Below, one piece after another: positions 47,801-62,800 of a DNA stretch of 64,000 nucleotides (within the stretch, counting starts at the first letter, position 1; the number at the start of each line of letters is the position of its first letter). Made by a program: the position numbers and the translations under genes. The stretch comes from Oscarella lobularis (taxonomy: Eukaryota > Porifera > Homoscleromorpha > Homosclerophorida > Oscarellidae), in the NCBI RefSeq assembly GCF_947507565.1, contig NC_089178.1:1054001-1118000 (forward strand), written 5' to 3'. The notes beneath the pieces are model-generated. The model had not been told where the DNA came from, did no database searches, and saw only the letters and a program-made list of their open reading frames with translations.

Positions 47801-50800
47801 GGAGAGAAAATTCGCTCGTCGGAGTAGCACTGCGACTCGCGAGCGATATGCGACTGTCAGTAGTTTTGAGTCGTTTTCGAAGGTCTGTGACCTCCTTTGT
47901 GCTTTGTTTTCTCTTCGCCGAATCTCCACTTTCGAGCGTGATTGAGCCCTTCTTTCGACAGGAGACGCAGCCGCAGAAAAATCGTAAAAAGCGCCATCTT
48001 TCGCCGCTTAGAAGATGATACTTCCAAACGCGACGTCGACGACACGCCACGCTCACAATGACCAACGTCAGGAGAAAAAGAAGTACGAAACCGACGACAG
48101 CTCCAATGATGAGAATTTTGTATGTCCACGTCGTCTGTACGTCAAGCAATATTCGCATTTCCTGGCGGTGGTAACGATTCTATTTTACTCACCTCCGTCA
48201 CGACGACGTCAATCACGCGGACGCACGTCGTTTCAGTGCCGCTATCTTCTGTCACGACATACGTCTGAAAAGACGAAATGTATCTATAGCAAAAAGAGAA
48301 TTTTGGCCTACGAGAAACAAATCCGGAAAATCGAGAAAGTCCTCAGTATTGAACGATCGGATTTTGATGCCCGTGCTAACAACGAAAACATCCTAGAGAC
48401 AAAGACTAAAGAAGTGCCCTGCTGTCAAACTACGACGATCTTACGAGAATAGCTGTTGGGATGAACCCGTCAAACGTCACAATAAACCGTGAGTCTGCTG
48501 AAGGCAACAACGTCTTATAAACGACAATAAAACAGAACTCGTCATACCGGGAAAATCCTCCACTAGTCGTATATCAACAATTGTCTCGTTCGTCCCGTAC
48601 AAGACATCCATCAAAGGAGGCGGCGATAGCGACGCTGTCATCGTGCCTTCCGTGATGTTTGTCCCGCTTGGAAAGCGCACAGTGACGTTGACCTCCTTCG
48701 CACATCCGGTTGAACGACTCGTATGGTAGACGAGAATGGTCGCGTTGAAAACAAACGCACCGTTTTGAATTTCATGCTGAAAAGGCTAGTCGACATCGCT
48801 TTTTTATATAGGCGATTTACTTACGTCATAAGTGACGTTCGTTTTTATTTCTGGGGCGACAAGGCTCATATTGACGGAATTTCCTACCAGTAGAGTGGTG
48901 TTGTCCACGAGGGCGTACGCCGTAACATTCACGCGAGGAGGTTCCCCTTTCATTTCCGTCAGCGCGAGGATGTCCGTCGCAGATCCCAAAACGAGTAACT
49001 GGAAAGAGATTTAGTCACAATGACTAGATCAAAATGCACAAACATACCCCGGCTTTAAGCGTGTCATTCGCATTGCCACTGGGATTGACAATTTCACCAA
49101 AATGCCACGCAACTTCAGCAGGAGACGTGCTATTGGGCGAGCTGATTGCCGTGGGCACGCCACTCGTAAGCGTCATCCCCCCGCGGCTGTCCAAGCCTGC
49201 CGACACGATGCGAATAAGGTCGTTGCGGCCAACGACACTCGGCTCAAAGGCTAGAAAAACAAGTGCGATTCTTCAAGGAAACCAACTGAGACGACGCACC
49301 TAAAAACATTTGGATATATGACGTTCCGGACGGAAGAGTCAAATCGACGGTGAGCCGGCCAAACTCTCCAAAATTCAGACTATTTTCGTCTGTGCAACTG
49401 ATGGACGTTTGAATCAGCTGAAGATTGGGAACAGAGGGAGCGGCAATCACTAACTCCTCCACAGCGGCGAGACTGTATGGCACGGCATCTATAAAAAGAG
49501 TGCTCAAGAAACTTAGGAACGACGTCGCTCGCCTTATTATTACCGCGTTCGCTGTTTCCGTATTCCAGCGTAGCGTTCAGATAATACACCGCACTGGGAC
49601 GAACCTTCTCGTGAATCCCATATTTCAGCGTCACTGTCAAATTCTCCTCAGTGCCCAGTTCAAAAACGTCTTCGTCGTCTTCCTGACGAAACAATATAGG
49701 TTTCTCAACGACGTCGTAGTCCGTTAGAGCGACGTCGTCCGCCGACGGAAGTCGGTACGCGGACCCGTTTTTGATCGGCAACAAGACGTTTGATTCCGTC
49801 GTCAAATTCAAACGCATGTTGTTCGCCTTTAGACACGATCGCGCGCGATGCGAAATTTCGACGACGAATGTAACGACGTCTCCCGCTTCGTAGACTTTGT
49901 TTTCTTCTTTAGAAATCATTAGTAATAGATCAGCTCCGACGACGGTAATATTCGTTGTGACAACCGTCGATTCTGAAACGTCGCCCATGCCGTCGACCGA
50001 TTCATATAAAGCTGCTGAGACTAGCTGAAGATTCTGGCCTTTGAAGACGTTCAGTAGAACGATTTTGAAATTCATAGCGATTTCGTTTGACGTCGCTTTA
50101 TCTCCATATGCCGTCACTGCGCCGACGGCAGTCTCGATTGAACTCGGTCGAATTTCGTACGTTTTTGGCATCGTGGCCAAAGCGACGTTCAATCCTCGAC
50201 GAATCGACAACGAGTCGTTTCTCGATGCCAGAGCTATTGCAGGCGCATCAACACCGCTGATAGCGTAGTCGCACGACGAAAAGTCGTCCGATTCGCACAC
50301 GAGCTCGGTCACTCGAACCGACAAATTAAACCGAGATCTCGGAAAACGCATAACGAGAGTGAATTCGAACGTCGCATTGACGTTGTCGACGACAAGGTAG
50401 GGAAGAGCGCTACTGCCGAACGACGGAGCCGCTGTGGAAACAATAACAGTCGGCGCTGTTATTGCTACTGTTGTCTGGGTTGGAGTCACTATTGTCGAGT
50501 TCACACTGACGGAAGGACGTTGGCCTGCTGTGTGTCCTGCCTTTGAGCAGTCCAACCGGTGTTGGGAAGAGGCCTCGGCTTTCAAAGTGATTCTCGGTAC
50601 GTTTATTGATACTTCCGCCAGTTCTTCGTAGCTACGTACCGAAGAGGGAAGATAATTTGATCGATTGGCGCTGTCCCATGTCAACGAAACAAGCAAATGC
50701 AAGGACTGCGACGGAACGACAGTTTCCAATACCGTTGCATTGAACGTGCAATTGATGTCTCCAATGGGAGAAGGCAAAAACTCGTCGGCTCGACTTGTAT

Positions 50801-53800
50801 CATAATCAGGGTGGAGAAGAATATTTGAGGAAAGTTCGAGTCGCAAAACAGTGGCGTTAAGAACCGTCTTTTTCATCGGTGCGGAGCAGCGTAAAGTACG
50901 GTAGACATCGGAAATGTTCATACCACCAATGTCGATTTGAAGTTTAGGATTAGAAGCAGGATAAGAATTAGGCGCCGAAATCAATCGAGATAATGCGAAA
51001 AATTCAACTAATTCGCCGCCATTCACTTGAGACTCCAAGGCAGTAAACCCGACCTCAAGTGACGGCTCGACGATATTCAAAACGACTTCATTCTAAAGAG
51101 AAAAATAAAAGCGAACGTGTAATTCCCCTTAAACTCTTTTACCTGAGACGATGCGTCACCAAGCCGAGATGTAGCGTTCATTGCAACCGTCGCATCGTTT
51201 TTGCAGTACGGCTTATTTAAAACATTTAAGTTGACGGTCACGACGACGACGTACTGATCAGCTTTATCGACTTCCGTGATATTCCAAAAGCCAAGTTGCA
51301 CAGAGACAACGCCGTCTCCATTAGTGATTTTCCGATCGTCGGTGAGAAAATAGGGACCGGATACCGAAACTCTGTGAATATCGACGAGGTCATTCACAGT
51401 ATAGTTAAAATCGGATTGAAGTACTGCACTTAGATCCAAGGACAGATTTGCCCTCAAACGGTCCCACACGGTGACATTAACAACGAGACGTAAATCTTCA
51501 CCCACAGCTGCTTCCTTTCTCTCCGGCTTCAGAGGAAGCGAATTCGCGACCGTGGATTGAGATTCGATGAAGGCGACAGTCGACGGAGGTTCGCTCGTCG
51601 TCTCCAGCACGTACTGACGATTCTCCGATCCGTCGCTGCTATTGGTCGTCAAGTCGAAATAAAATCTCGCCGTTGCCGTCAGAAGTTGACCTACGGTGAC
51701 ATTTTCTATCACCGTCCCCACGATCGTGTACAAAACCGTGCTTTCTCGAATCACGTCGTTTCGAGTTGTCACGACAACAGTTTCGCTGTCGAGTACCTCG
51801 GCCGTGGGGTCGTCCACCGAAAACATACTGGAAAAGTTCGTTTTAAGTACGGTGCTATACATTGCAGGCGACGAAACGTCTATGCCGCTGAGTGCGACGG
51901 TCATAGACGCCGTACTTCCTCGTCCAACGATTCTGCAGAGAAAAACGGATTAGATATCGAGACAGAAGATAATGAGAACCTACGGAGGATTTAGGTTCAT
52001 TTCTAAGCGAGGCTCTGCTTCGGTGACGGTTAGTTGGAGGCTGTCGTCCAATTCGCGCCTCCCTTCGACATTGGGATGATTGAAGGCAAAAGTGGTCCTA
52101 ATATCCAGTCTGGAACCGTTACGATTTGCCGTCACGTTGCTCACGTAGGCATCCACCTCGACAACAAGCTGATCTTCGCTTGTTTCGCCGTTTGTTCCGG
52201 CGTTGGAGAAGTCTCCAAGGAAAAACGTAACTCTAGGAAAACGGATCAAGGTATCGGTCAAAGCGGCCACAGTTGCAAATCTCACCTATTGTTCAATATG
52301 TTCGATATATTTACGGCGGCGAAGTCTCCAATCAAATTTGTTCCCACGCGTCCAATTTGAGCGCTTGCTATAGCAGTGGCGTTGGCCGGAAGATTGACTT
52401 GCACGGAAGCGTTCAACGCCGTCCCAGCAAACCAGTCTACAACGGCAAAAAAGCGAACGGCTTCGCGAACGGCGACGAAGTGTCCTGCAGTCCACCAAAC
52501 ATCGGTCCAGTTCAGAAGGAGACGCAGTGCCGGCTCCGGAACGACGATCGTGCGCAAGAGCGAACCCGAGAAGAGGACGCCATCAGCGTAAAGGTCCGGC
52601 TGTAAGGCGAGGGAAAACTCCTTTCGTTCCGTAAGAGAAAGAGGGCGAACGTCGACAAAGATCTGAAACAAGGTATCAAAAAAAAAAGGAGGAGGGTACC
52701 GTAGAAGATTGGGTAAGAACCTCATAAATAGTCATTGCATGTTTTGTTGTCGGGGTCCGTATTTCTCCGAGATGAAGCTGAATTTCCTGAACAACGATTC
52801 TGCTGCCAGTGGCATTGTACACGGGATTCGTCACGAGTTCTGAACCGAATGTTCTGTTGCCGTTCGACAGCAACGAGGCATTTAGGAAGCGCACAGAAAT
52901 GGCTTCGTCTGCCGAAATAGCTACACGGGAAAAAAAGGCCGAAAATAATACACACACAGCTTATTTTTCTCATATGTACCGATAAATACAGAAAAGTTTG
53001 AAGTTCCGGGAGATTGCTGAAACAGAAGAAGAAAACGAGACTGCCCAAAACCCAGCTCGTTTGGCTGAGAAAGTGGCGAGAACAGAGTCAAGTTGACCGG
53101 CAACGCCGGAGCTGCCGTAACTGCTGAGTGAATCGACAGAAAATAAACCCCTCGTTCCAAGGAAAGGCAATAGCTCAAATCAAAGTTAATTCCACAGGCG
53201 TCTTCATAGCGTCCAGTAATTTTAAAATCGAACGCTGTTCCATAGCGAATGCCGGAGTTCACGGGAACGCGAATTACGACGTTGATTTCTCCGTTTCGAA
53301 ATTTCGGTAGCTGAAGAGGCGTACGTATGTCGTGAAAAACGTCAACGAAGTTCCTCGTATTGACGGCGTTCCAGTAGTCGTAACCAACACGAACAAATGA
53401 CGACAGAAATGACGAACGATTCGACGCGAAAACCAGAGACAAATTCAACGGAACAGCCTCAATAGGTTCCTCGTAGCCGACCGTCAGATTGTAGACGAGT
53501 ACGTCTCCTCCTCGAATGACACCGTTTCCTTGTCGACTGAGATTTAAATATAACTTGGGACGAACGATTTTCAAATCGATGCAATTCTGCAGCAGGAACT
53601 TGTTGCGACTGTTCTCTGCGGAGAACGAAAGAACTAATCTAAGTTGAGCGTTCTCGTTTGACGTATGGTCTGCTCCGTTTAGAACCACAAACAAGGACAA
53701 GTCGACGACATCGTTTGCGTTTGCAACGTTGTCCGGTAAATTGACGAGTTCCTTTGCACTATCTCGCAAATCGGCTACGTAGTAGGAAGCATTGGACTCT

Positions 53801-56800
53801 AGCGGAGTGACAGAACCGTTGGCAATGCTGGACCCATACTTAGCCTGAACGTGAAATGAAGCGTTCGCTTCTGCCGCGCGATAGCAGCCGTACGAACAAT
53901 TTACCGCATCATCAGGAGATACAGCGTCCATTGGGTGCGTACAAGAAAGCAGCGTTGCTGAGTATTTCGCCGTGGGTAACGTGGACTCAGGAAGCGTGAT
54001 ATTGGAAGATACAGTGAATCGCTCCCCCAACACCAACGGCGTTGCAGAATAGGAGTATTCACAGTTTTTCATATCCCACTGAGTTTTTCCAAAAACAGAA
54101 GTACTGAAAATCGGATCAAGAATTTTTCCGGTCGCTTCAGCCGTGACGTTGTATACTCTTCCATTGGGGGCACTTTGGTAGACTAAGAGAGCAGAAACGC
54201 TCAAAACTTCGCCTGGAAAAACACTCTCCACGACGTCCAACGTAAAACTTGACGACCACGTTTGATCCACACCCAACCAGCTCCGTTTCACCCTGATCTC
54301 TGGCAAGCCAGCCCAATTGAGTTCTGCTGGAAGGAACAGCGTCATTTCAACATCGGTAGTAAGAACAAAAGAGCTCCTATCGTGCCGAGCAACAAAGGAA
54401 AGGTTTACTTGATCGCCGGCGTCGAACGTCGCAGGCGTCAGATGAAGGGAAACGACCAACTTTGGTCGCCTCAAAACGACACCGAGTTTTCCCTAAAAAA
54501 ACAAAACCACCGTCAACCGTACGCAACGTCTCGGAGACTCTTTGCCTGCCTGAGGTGTGCTGTAGTTTCCTAGTTGAGCACTGACGTTAATTGCCACTTG
54601 GCTGCCGTTTGCTAACTGGGGAGTGTTTCTAACGGCGAACGGCAATAGAAGAATGATTGCCGCCGGAGTTGTCGTTTCGTTCAAACTTTGCACAGCGTCG
54701 GTCACGTCTATTTCAACGTTGCCTTCTAGAAACGTCTGAACTGGAAGCCTAAAAGCAATGGTATACCTCGGCATATTCATAAGAACAAAACGAATCTTAC
54801 CTGAGATTATTTACGGTTGCGTTCGTTTCTCCTACATCCATCAATTGAGTGATCGTGCCCAAGCTTTCACTCGCACTCAGAACTATGCGAAAGCTCTGAT
54901 TTACCAGCGGCGATACGTGAACAGTGATGTTAAAAGCAGCGGGTTCCATGATGGACACGGGCGAGTTAAGAACGTCGTACGGAGCGATTTGATTGGCCAA
55001 AAAGCTGCTTTGAATTTGCGCTGTCGTTTCGACGACGTACGCCGGTTTTGATTCTTTGATAAGTGAATAGCTTTTTCTCGTCGCCGACACGAGCTGAGCG
55101 CTGGGATGAGGAGCAAAATAGACAAGAGAAGCCGTTCCTGTCAATGTCGTTCCCCTCAATATTGAGTCAGTGACGTTTAAAACAACAGCGACGTCAGAGG
55201 ATTGATTCAGAGAAATATTCAAAAGCAGGTTGAGTACAATGACAGAGTCGACTCTCTTGAACCCATTGTCAGCAGACAAGACGTCAACTCCTGAGGGAAG
55301 AGTAACGTTTAGCTGCACATCGTAGGCAGTGTTCGCCGATGTAGCAGAATGACGGATAGTGACAGTGAACTCGGCGCGGTCTCCGATGCCTAATAGCCTT
55401 CGAAACAAACATTTAACGACAACTTTTCAATGCGTTTCTGCCTCAACTACCTTGGAGTCAGCGTAGTGTCGATTTCCAATTCTGGTTCAACGATCGTCAA
55501 AGTGACATTTGGCAAAGTTTCTCTGCCTTCGCTTTTCGGGTGCTGAACAGACAACGACGGAGAGAAGACGACTGCGCCTCCCGGCGCATCATAGACGATT
55601 GCTTCAATCGTTGCCGTCAGTCGGTCTTCGTCATTTTCAAGACAGTCCAAATAGTTGAAAACGATTGGAAATAGAGAAATTAGCCTTACAAAAGAAAGTC
55701 ACTGAACGGTTTATATACGTTCTGTAACGCGCCAGTGTACCTATCGTTCTGTTTTTCCCACTGATAGCCGACAATTCGAAGATGATCTCCCACCGTCATA
55801 GTAAAATTTAGAATCTCTACAATCGCCCCAGCGTTTGTCTCTATTTCGACGGTGAGGTTATCCGTGCGATCACTGAGAAACGTAGAATTCCACTGAAAAA
55901 CGACGATTTCATTCATTTTCACCGTGTTCCCAACAGTTGAAGGAAAGCTAGACGACATCAACTCGAAACTGGACGCTGGAGTGCTGACGATTTCAAGGTC
56001 AAACGTCGACTCCACCGCCGTGACGACGACGTCATCGTACACGAGAAGAGAAGTCAATCGAACCGTATCGTTGTCGCGGCATTCTTTGACTGACCCAGTC
56101 AAATTTAAAACAGCCTTACGTAAGAGAAGTTTGCTTTAGATACTGGCTTACTGTAGCGCCCATCTTACTTCGACTACAATATCGCCTCGTGAGACGATTT
56201 CACCGAAGCTCCACGTTAAGTTCAATGCGTTTCGCCTTCCTGACGACAAGACTACCCCCGGCACGATAGACGTGATAGCTCCGCCCATTGAAATAACCGA
56301 CGACCTGATCACGCCGAGGGAAAGACTGCTCTCAACTTCAGCGGCATCAATGACTACAAAACAAGAATTTATCAGTTCGGAGCTTTGGAGTCCTGCTTCT
56401 CCTTACCCAAAACTAACTCCAAATTGACGGAGCCTCTCACCATGGGTGCTGTAATCTGAACCGCTGCCGTTTCTCCTGGCCGAATCCTATTTTGATCTGT
56501 CAATGCTGAAGATGTTTCCGTCAGTGCAATGCGAGGCGAGCCAGGCGAAGCTGTCACGAAAAAATGATTGGCTATCAAAGGAGAATAAACGGCACGACCT
56601 AAATAGACATCAATCCTTATACACGTCGACTAACAAATTTTGTGCCCTCGTACCAGAATCACTGAATGTAAAGGTGGCCGTCGATGTCACGTTTCTGTCA
56701 AACCGCAGTGAATCGTTGAGACGAAGAGAAAACTTGATCGTGAGAAGAGCGTTTGGAATGAGATCAATAAAAATCGAATCGTCTATCGAAAACCCGCTGA

Positions 56801-59800
56801 CACGTACGACATCGTTTGGGTGAGACGAGAAGTAGTACGTCGGCGACTGAAACGCTTCAAAATACGGAGCATCAAATGCCAGACGAACGAAATTTCGTAC
56901 TCCAGGACTAGAAGACGATTCGCTCGGCCAAATTCTTAATATGTACAAAATGACGTCGATCGACTGCAAATTCTCTGTCGCGTTGGCTGTGCAGTTCCAC
57001 GTAAAATCTGCTTTGACGATGGTTGCGTTCTGAAGAAAGAGCCGTTCTGAAGTCACAGCGTCACCGCTCGAGTCAAATTCTACTAGTTCAGTCAATTGGA
57101 AATCCGTTTCAGGTGACCCCAACACAGCGAACGCCATCAAGATAAAACACTCGTCCGACGCATTTACGACGTTGTCGCCCGTATTGACGAACTCCTCGAC
57201 GTTGATATAGAACGTAGTGGCGTTGCGCTGCGCTAGAGACATGGCCACGTTTCGCCTTCCCAAAAGACCTTTGCTGCGCTCAGGACGAGGAATCAAAGTA
57301 ACGTTACCAATCACCGTCACGGCGATACTAGCATTGATTGTGCCTTCGGCAGCGGTGAAATTCACCGATACATAAGCGGTTTCGTTGTTCGAAAAGCCGA
57401 GCCCATTTAGTTCAAACATCTCCTTCACGTGTACAGGATTCGTCAGAAGTTCGATGCCGTCAGCATCTCTGTTCTCCACTTTGAAATCGATTGCAGAAAT
57501 GCCTTTGCTTTTTCTTCGACACGACTCGTCGTCGAGGTGGTATTTTCGGCCAAGGTGAAATGTTTCTGAGCTGACAAACGTTACATTAAACACAACTGAT
57601 ATAGTTTCTTCAAGGCGAATAGAATCGTCGATTGGGACAGAGATATTGCAAAGAAAGACGTCGTTGAGAGGTAGCTCGTCGACGAGAAAACTCACTTCAC
57701 TATCGAGTATTGTTACCAGATCAGGCACGACGTTGCACGAGTGAATCAAAACCGACGTCTTCACTTTTTCAAAAGCAACTGTCGTTTTGACGTCAAACGA
57801 GTCGCCGAACGACTTGTTTGTATGATACACGGCGAGTTGGAGCAGAACGATGTCCCCAGCGTCGAATGAGTCATAGAAACAGTCGACCGTAATGTTCAAC
57901 GACGGCTCACTGACATTCAAAACAACGGCATCCTAAGAAATACTTGCTTATAAATAAATAAGAAAATACATAGCAGCGAATGTCAAAAAGTACCTGGTTT
58001 GAGCTTCGATTGAAAGTGACTGACGTCGTTATATCGACACTGTCTCCATTAATGAGACGCGGTGAATTTAGAAGAACCAGTTCGATTTCGACCTCCACTT
58101 CATCCGGATTGTCAAAGTCGCACGTTTTTGCCGAATCGGTGGGTACGTCCACCAACGTGACGACGATCTCGTCGTCTATGACGTCTTCTACAACGGCGAC
58201 ACTGCCGTGGGTCGGCACGCCGACAAACAAAACTTTGAGGACATCGTTAGCGGAAATAGAGCCGCCGCCGTCGCGCAAAGCGGCACCAATGAAGATCGTC
58301 AAATTGTGAGAGTCTTGCTCCTGCAAGGTAACGGTGCTTTTCAACTGAAACGTCTCTCCCAGAGAAAGACCTCGAAGGCGCGCCGAAGTCGACTTGCCGT
58401 CCGTCAATTTCGAGCTGACAAGCAGATAGTGCGAGCATACGCGCGGAAAATCACGTAATTCCAAACGATACTCTCGTCTACTGCACGCATCGACGACGTC
58501 CTGCGACGGCAAGGAATAGTAGACACCGTGCATTGCACAAGAGGGAACGATTCTCTCAGGCAACCCCGGGTTAACGATAGCCGGCAAAATCAAAACGAGG
58601 AGATCGTCTTCTTTTCCGTACTCGTCGATGCTGACAGTCAACGTCTGAGTGGATTTCGACGACGACGTGTTTGCGTACGGCAACGCCGGCTGCAGAAACT
58701 CGGGCAAAGGATTAAGCAAAGTGTCTATGACGAAGCTGACGGACAGATTGTACGCGGAACTTGACTCACGGGACGCATTCAAAACAATAACGAAGTGGAT
58801 GAATTCTCCCGACCCAATGACCCTCGGAAAGGCGTTCGCGAGTAGAACAGTTACACTCGGCTCGACGACGACGATTTTTAAGTCAGGTTCAATTGGAAGT
58901 GTCAGTTCAACTCCAGCGGAAGACGTCAACTTCACTTGGCCGCTGATTGGCAGCACCTTCCCCCTTAGGGTATCGCTTTGATTTTGAATGCAGATGCTCA
59001 TCTCAAGTACGGCAGTATCGTTGACGTCATCCTGAAAGTCAGGAGCATTGGTCACATTTCCAATCGTCACGGTATATTCCGTATTTGTGAACTGAATTCC
59101 TAGAGAATTCTCCAGTACTAGATTATGTCCTCGATACACGTATGACACGTTGTAAGGCACAAGACGATTTCCTGGTTCAAAAATGGAGACCAATTGTACG
59201 CTATTGCTGTCATTAGCAGGGAAGTCGACATCATAATATACAGGCACTTTTTGGCCGATTGTTGCTGACGCATGGAGACTTGAACTGGCAAACGAAAAGG
59301 CATAGGTCGGAAAATCAATAACGACGATGGTCACATCGTTTGAAATTTGTTCGTACTGGCCATCCAAAAGACCAGTAGTCTTGAACGCGAAGGTATTCAA
59401 GGAACCCTCTTTGTAGATTCCTAGTATTTCGTATGACACCTAAGTGAAGGATACTTTTACACGTATGTACCGTAAGTGATGTCCTACCTCGATTGATAAG
59501 GTGTCATTTGCCGACAAGATGTTGTCGCCTTTGTTCACTACGTCCACGAGGTGAAATAGTACCGGATTGGCTGAAAGGGGAGTTGAAGAAGTGAGAGAAG
59601 TCCCTAAACCTCGAGAGAGAATCTGAGCAGAACGAAAACTGACGTTTAATGAAGAAGCCATTTTCGAATCATCAATATCTGCAAACACAAAAAATCGTGT
59701 TTTTTCACGCCATTGACTCGGGAAAAAAACTCACATAGACGAATAGTCATATTAGTTGTTCCCTCAGGAACTGCGAAGTTGGCAATGAAGGTAACGACTT

Positions 59801-62800
59801 CCCCTACGATTACTTCGCTCCCTGCCGTCAGCTGATACGACGTATTTGCAAGTGCAGCGACCAAAAGCGCAGCCGAAGTAGAATTGAACGAATAGGACCA
59901 CGATTTCGCTCGATAACTTTGAATTCCTAAAAAAACACGAATTGGGAGGCACCGAAATTCAACGGACAATTTTCTCACCAGCATCCTCATAAAAAACATC
60001 AGATGTAATGACGACGTTCGATCCAGGGCGAGCATCGTCTGTCAGCACCAGAGCCACGGTAAACGTCACATTCCCAGACGGCAGAAAACTCAGGGACAAA
60101 TTCTCCCCAAGCTCATACCCATTATAGAGCTGCAAGTCAAGCGGCGAAGTCGATACGACGTAAGTAACGGGATCGTTCCTCGAAACACGGAGATAGTTCT
60201 GATCCGACAAAATCTTCACTGTGACGTTATACGCAGGAGCCGTTGACGCGTCGGTGTGCGACGCAGTCAACGTCAAATAAATGACATCGCCGGCATCAAG
60301 AATGGAATTATTCGCTACGGCGCTGAGTTGGAGTCTCGGCTGAACGACGGTGACGTTGAACAACGACGAAACATTCTCTTCTCCTCTTCTCCCTGTGAAA
60401 TAGTTGAGCGTCCATCTGAGTCTGTGCAGCGAGCCGACGCTGGCATTTCCAATGTTTGCTGCCAGTGAAAGCGAAAGAACGTCGTTGGAATCGACCACGT
60501 TATCTGGTTCGTTTCCAACAGCGTTCAAGTCATATTTCCACGTGTGGTTGCTTAGTTGAAGCAGCTCTGTTTGACCCAAGGGCCGTGCATTGCCTGTAAA
60601 TTCGGCGTTGACGCGAATTCCCAGTGACGTATCGTCGTCAAGGAGCTCAACGTGGACGCTCATGTTCGTGACCGCCTCGGGAAAAGTCACTCTTACAGCA
60701 AAGTAGACGACTTCCCACGGAACGACTGCCAATCCAGACATCCCATATAATGCGGCGCTCTGATCTGCTGTAATAGGTAGGCTCGCTCCCTCAAACGTTT
60801 CCGCGACCAGAACAACTTCGGACGTCTGATATCCAAGCGATTCCGTCGAGAGCGTGCGAGACAAGTCGTTGTATTCACAGCCGCGAGTAGCAGCGCTGTA
60901 GTACGTCAAGACGACTTCCCACTCGACGATCGTCTCCCAGCGAATCGACTCAGAAATCGGTGCAGAATAGAAACACGTAAGAACGCCGTCGTCCGTGGCA
61001 AAAGATTTGAAAATAACGACAAGATACGAATTTTGAAAGACGGCCGCTGCAGTACGAACGTGCGAACAGGTCAGCGTTTCCAGCACAGTGGACGGATCGA
61101 GACTACTCAAATCGGCTCGAAGTCTTAATTGATGTGCAGCTCGAGACGAGTTCCATTCGTGTCGGACGACAATGCTGAAGTTCATACGATCACCCCCATC
61201 AAAAGGCGACGTCGGCAAAACGACAAACGCCGTCTTTAGAACGGGACGAGTTACGTTGAATTGATGAATAACCTGCAGAAAGAAAATTTCACTATACTGA
61301 CTCTGTGTGGGGTCATATAGCTGCTCTTACGACGGCTGTCTTCGTATTGTAGTCTGTCGTGACGTTCAGGTAGCCTTTGTAATCGTTAGAACACTTCTCG
61401 TCGTCGTTCAGTGCCGCTTCTATGCGGACTGCCGGCACAGAGAGCTCTAACGCTGACGAATCAACCGCAGAAGCAGTCACGTCGAGTAAATCAGTGGAAG
61501 CGCTAAACGCGTCGACTGGGGAAACGAAAGGAACTAGTCTTTGTGCATTAGAGAAGGTCAGGAGTAGCGATCCACTAGTCTCCCACGATTGAACGCGAAT
61601 TCTCAACGGATGCTCACCCAAATCTTTTACGTTCAGTACGACCTCAATTTCAACATCCCCGCCAGCCGGACCGTCGTTGATTTTCTCTGATTGACTATCC
61701 TTCAGAATCACGTCGGCTTCGAGACTGCTCACACAGACGGACTCAAAATCGACGGCAGAAACGTTGAACTTCAGTACGTCATAGACCGCGCCATCCGGTA
61801 ACGACGCAGACGCATAGCTACCGACAACTGACGCGTTCAGTAGCGTGCCTTGTCGAGCACTTCTTCCTAGTTGAGCTGGAACGACAACCGACTCCCCGCT
61901 TTGATCGACGGCGATTTCACGGAAGAAAAGAGTAACGGTCGAAGAATCTACAGTCCAGTTGGAGACTGTCAAGTTGGTTCGCAATAAATCAAGTCTAAAA
62001 GCCAGGTTCGGATTGACGGTGAGATTGAGATAGACGTCAAAGGCAGAAACGGCTTCGTCTGGGGAAGAGAGGTGGATAAAAGAAACGGAATAGAACGCCA
62101 AACCGTCAACGTTCAAAATCCTACAAACGAATTTTTTTATTTATAGGAAAGGGAATAGTTCGAGACACTTACGAAGGACTTCGTTCCACTTGAATACCCA
62201 AGTGAGGATTTGTGACGGAAAAGTGCCCCATCTCTGGGCCAGCTATTCGAGACGTGTTTCCGTAGACGGTTTCGAATAGAACGAACGTAGCGAGACCGGG
62301 AACAGTAGTTCCAGAGCTGAGATTCGGAACGACGACGACGATGTCAATATCGACGTAGTCATTATCGTCGTTGTCGTCCGGAAAGTTCGTAATGTCCGTC
62401 AAATTGAGTACGACACTAGGGAAAAAGACAATGCGGTTTATTTTCGCGGCTTTCTTTTCTCTCGTCTCACGTTGAGCCGTTTGTGTGCGACGAAAATTCT
62501 CCACTAAGGCGCACGTTCGATCCGGCATCAACAACAAAAGCTTCGTCAAACAGAAGAAAAGGCATGTCTTCGGACGCCGGTAATTCTGTAGTCACTTGGA
62601 CCCCTTTAGTTGTTCCTTCGATGCATCGAATACGCACTCTGAAAGATATTCTCCACCCAACACCGGCTCGAGCCACAGCGCTCGAGCCACCGCCGTCTAG
62701 GATGAAAGAGTCTATACGGAAGGATACTCTGGGAGACGTCTAAGCAGAAAAAAACATTACGTTATATCAAACAATAAGGAATCTCGCGGATATACGTAAC

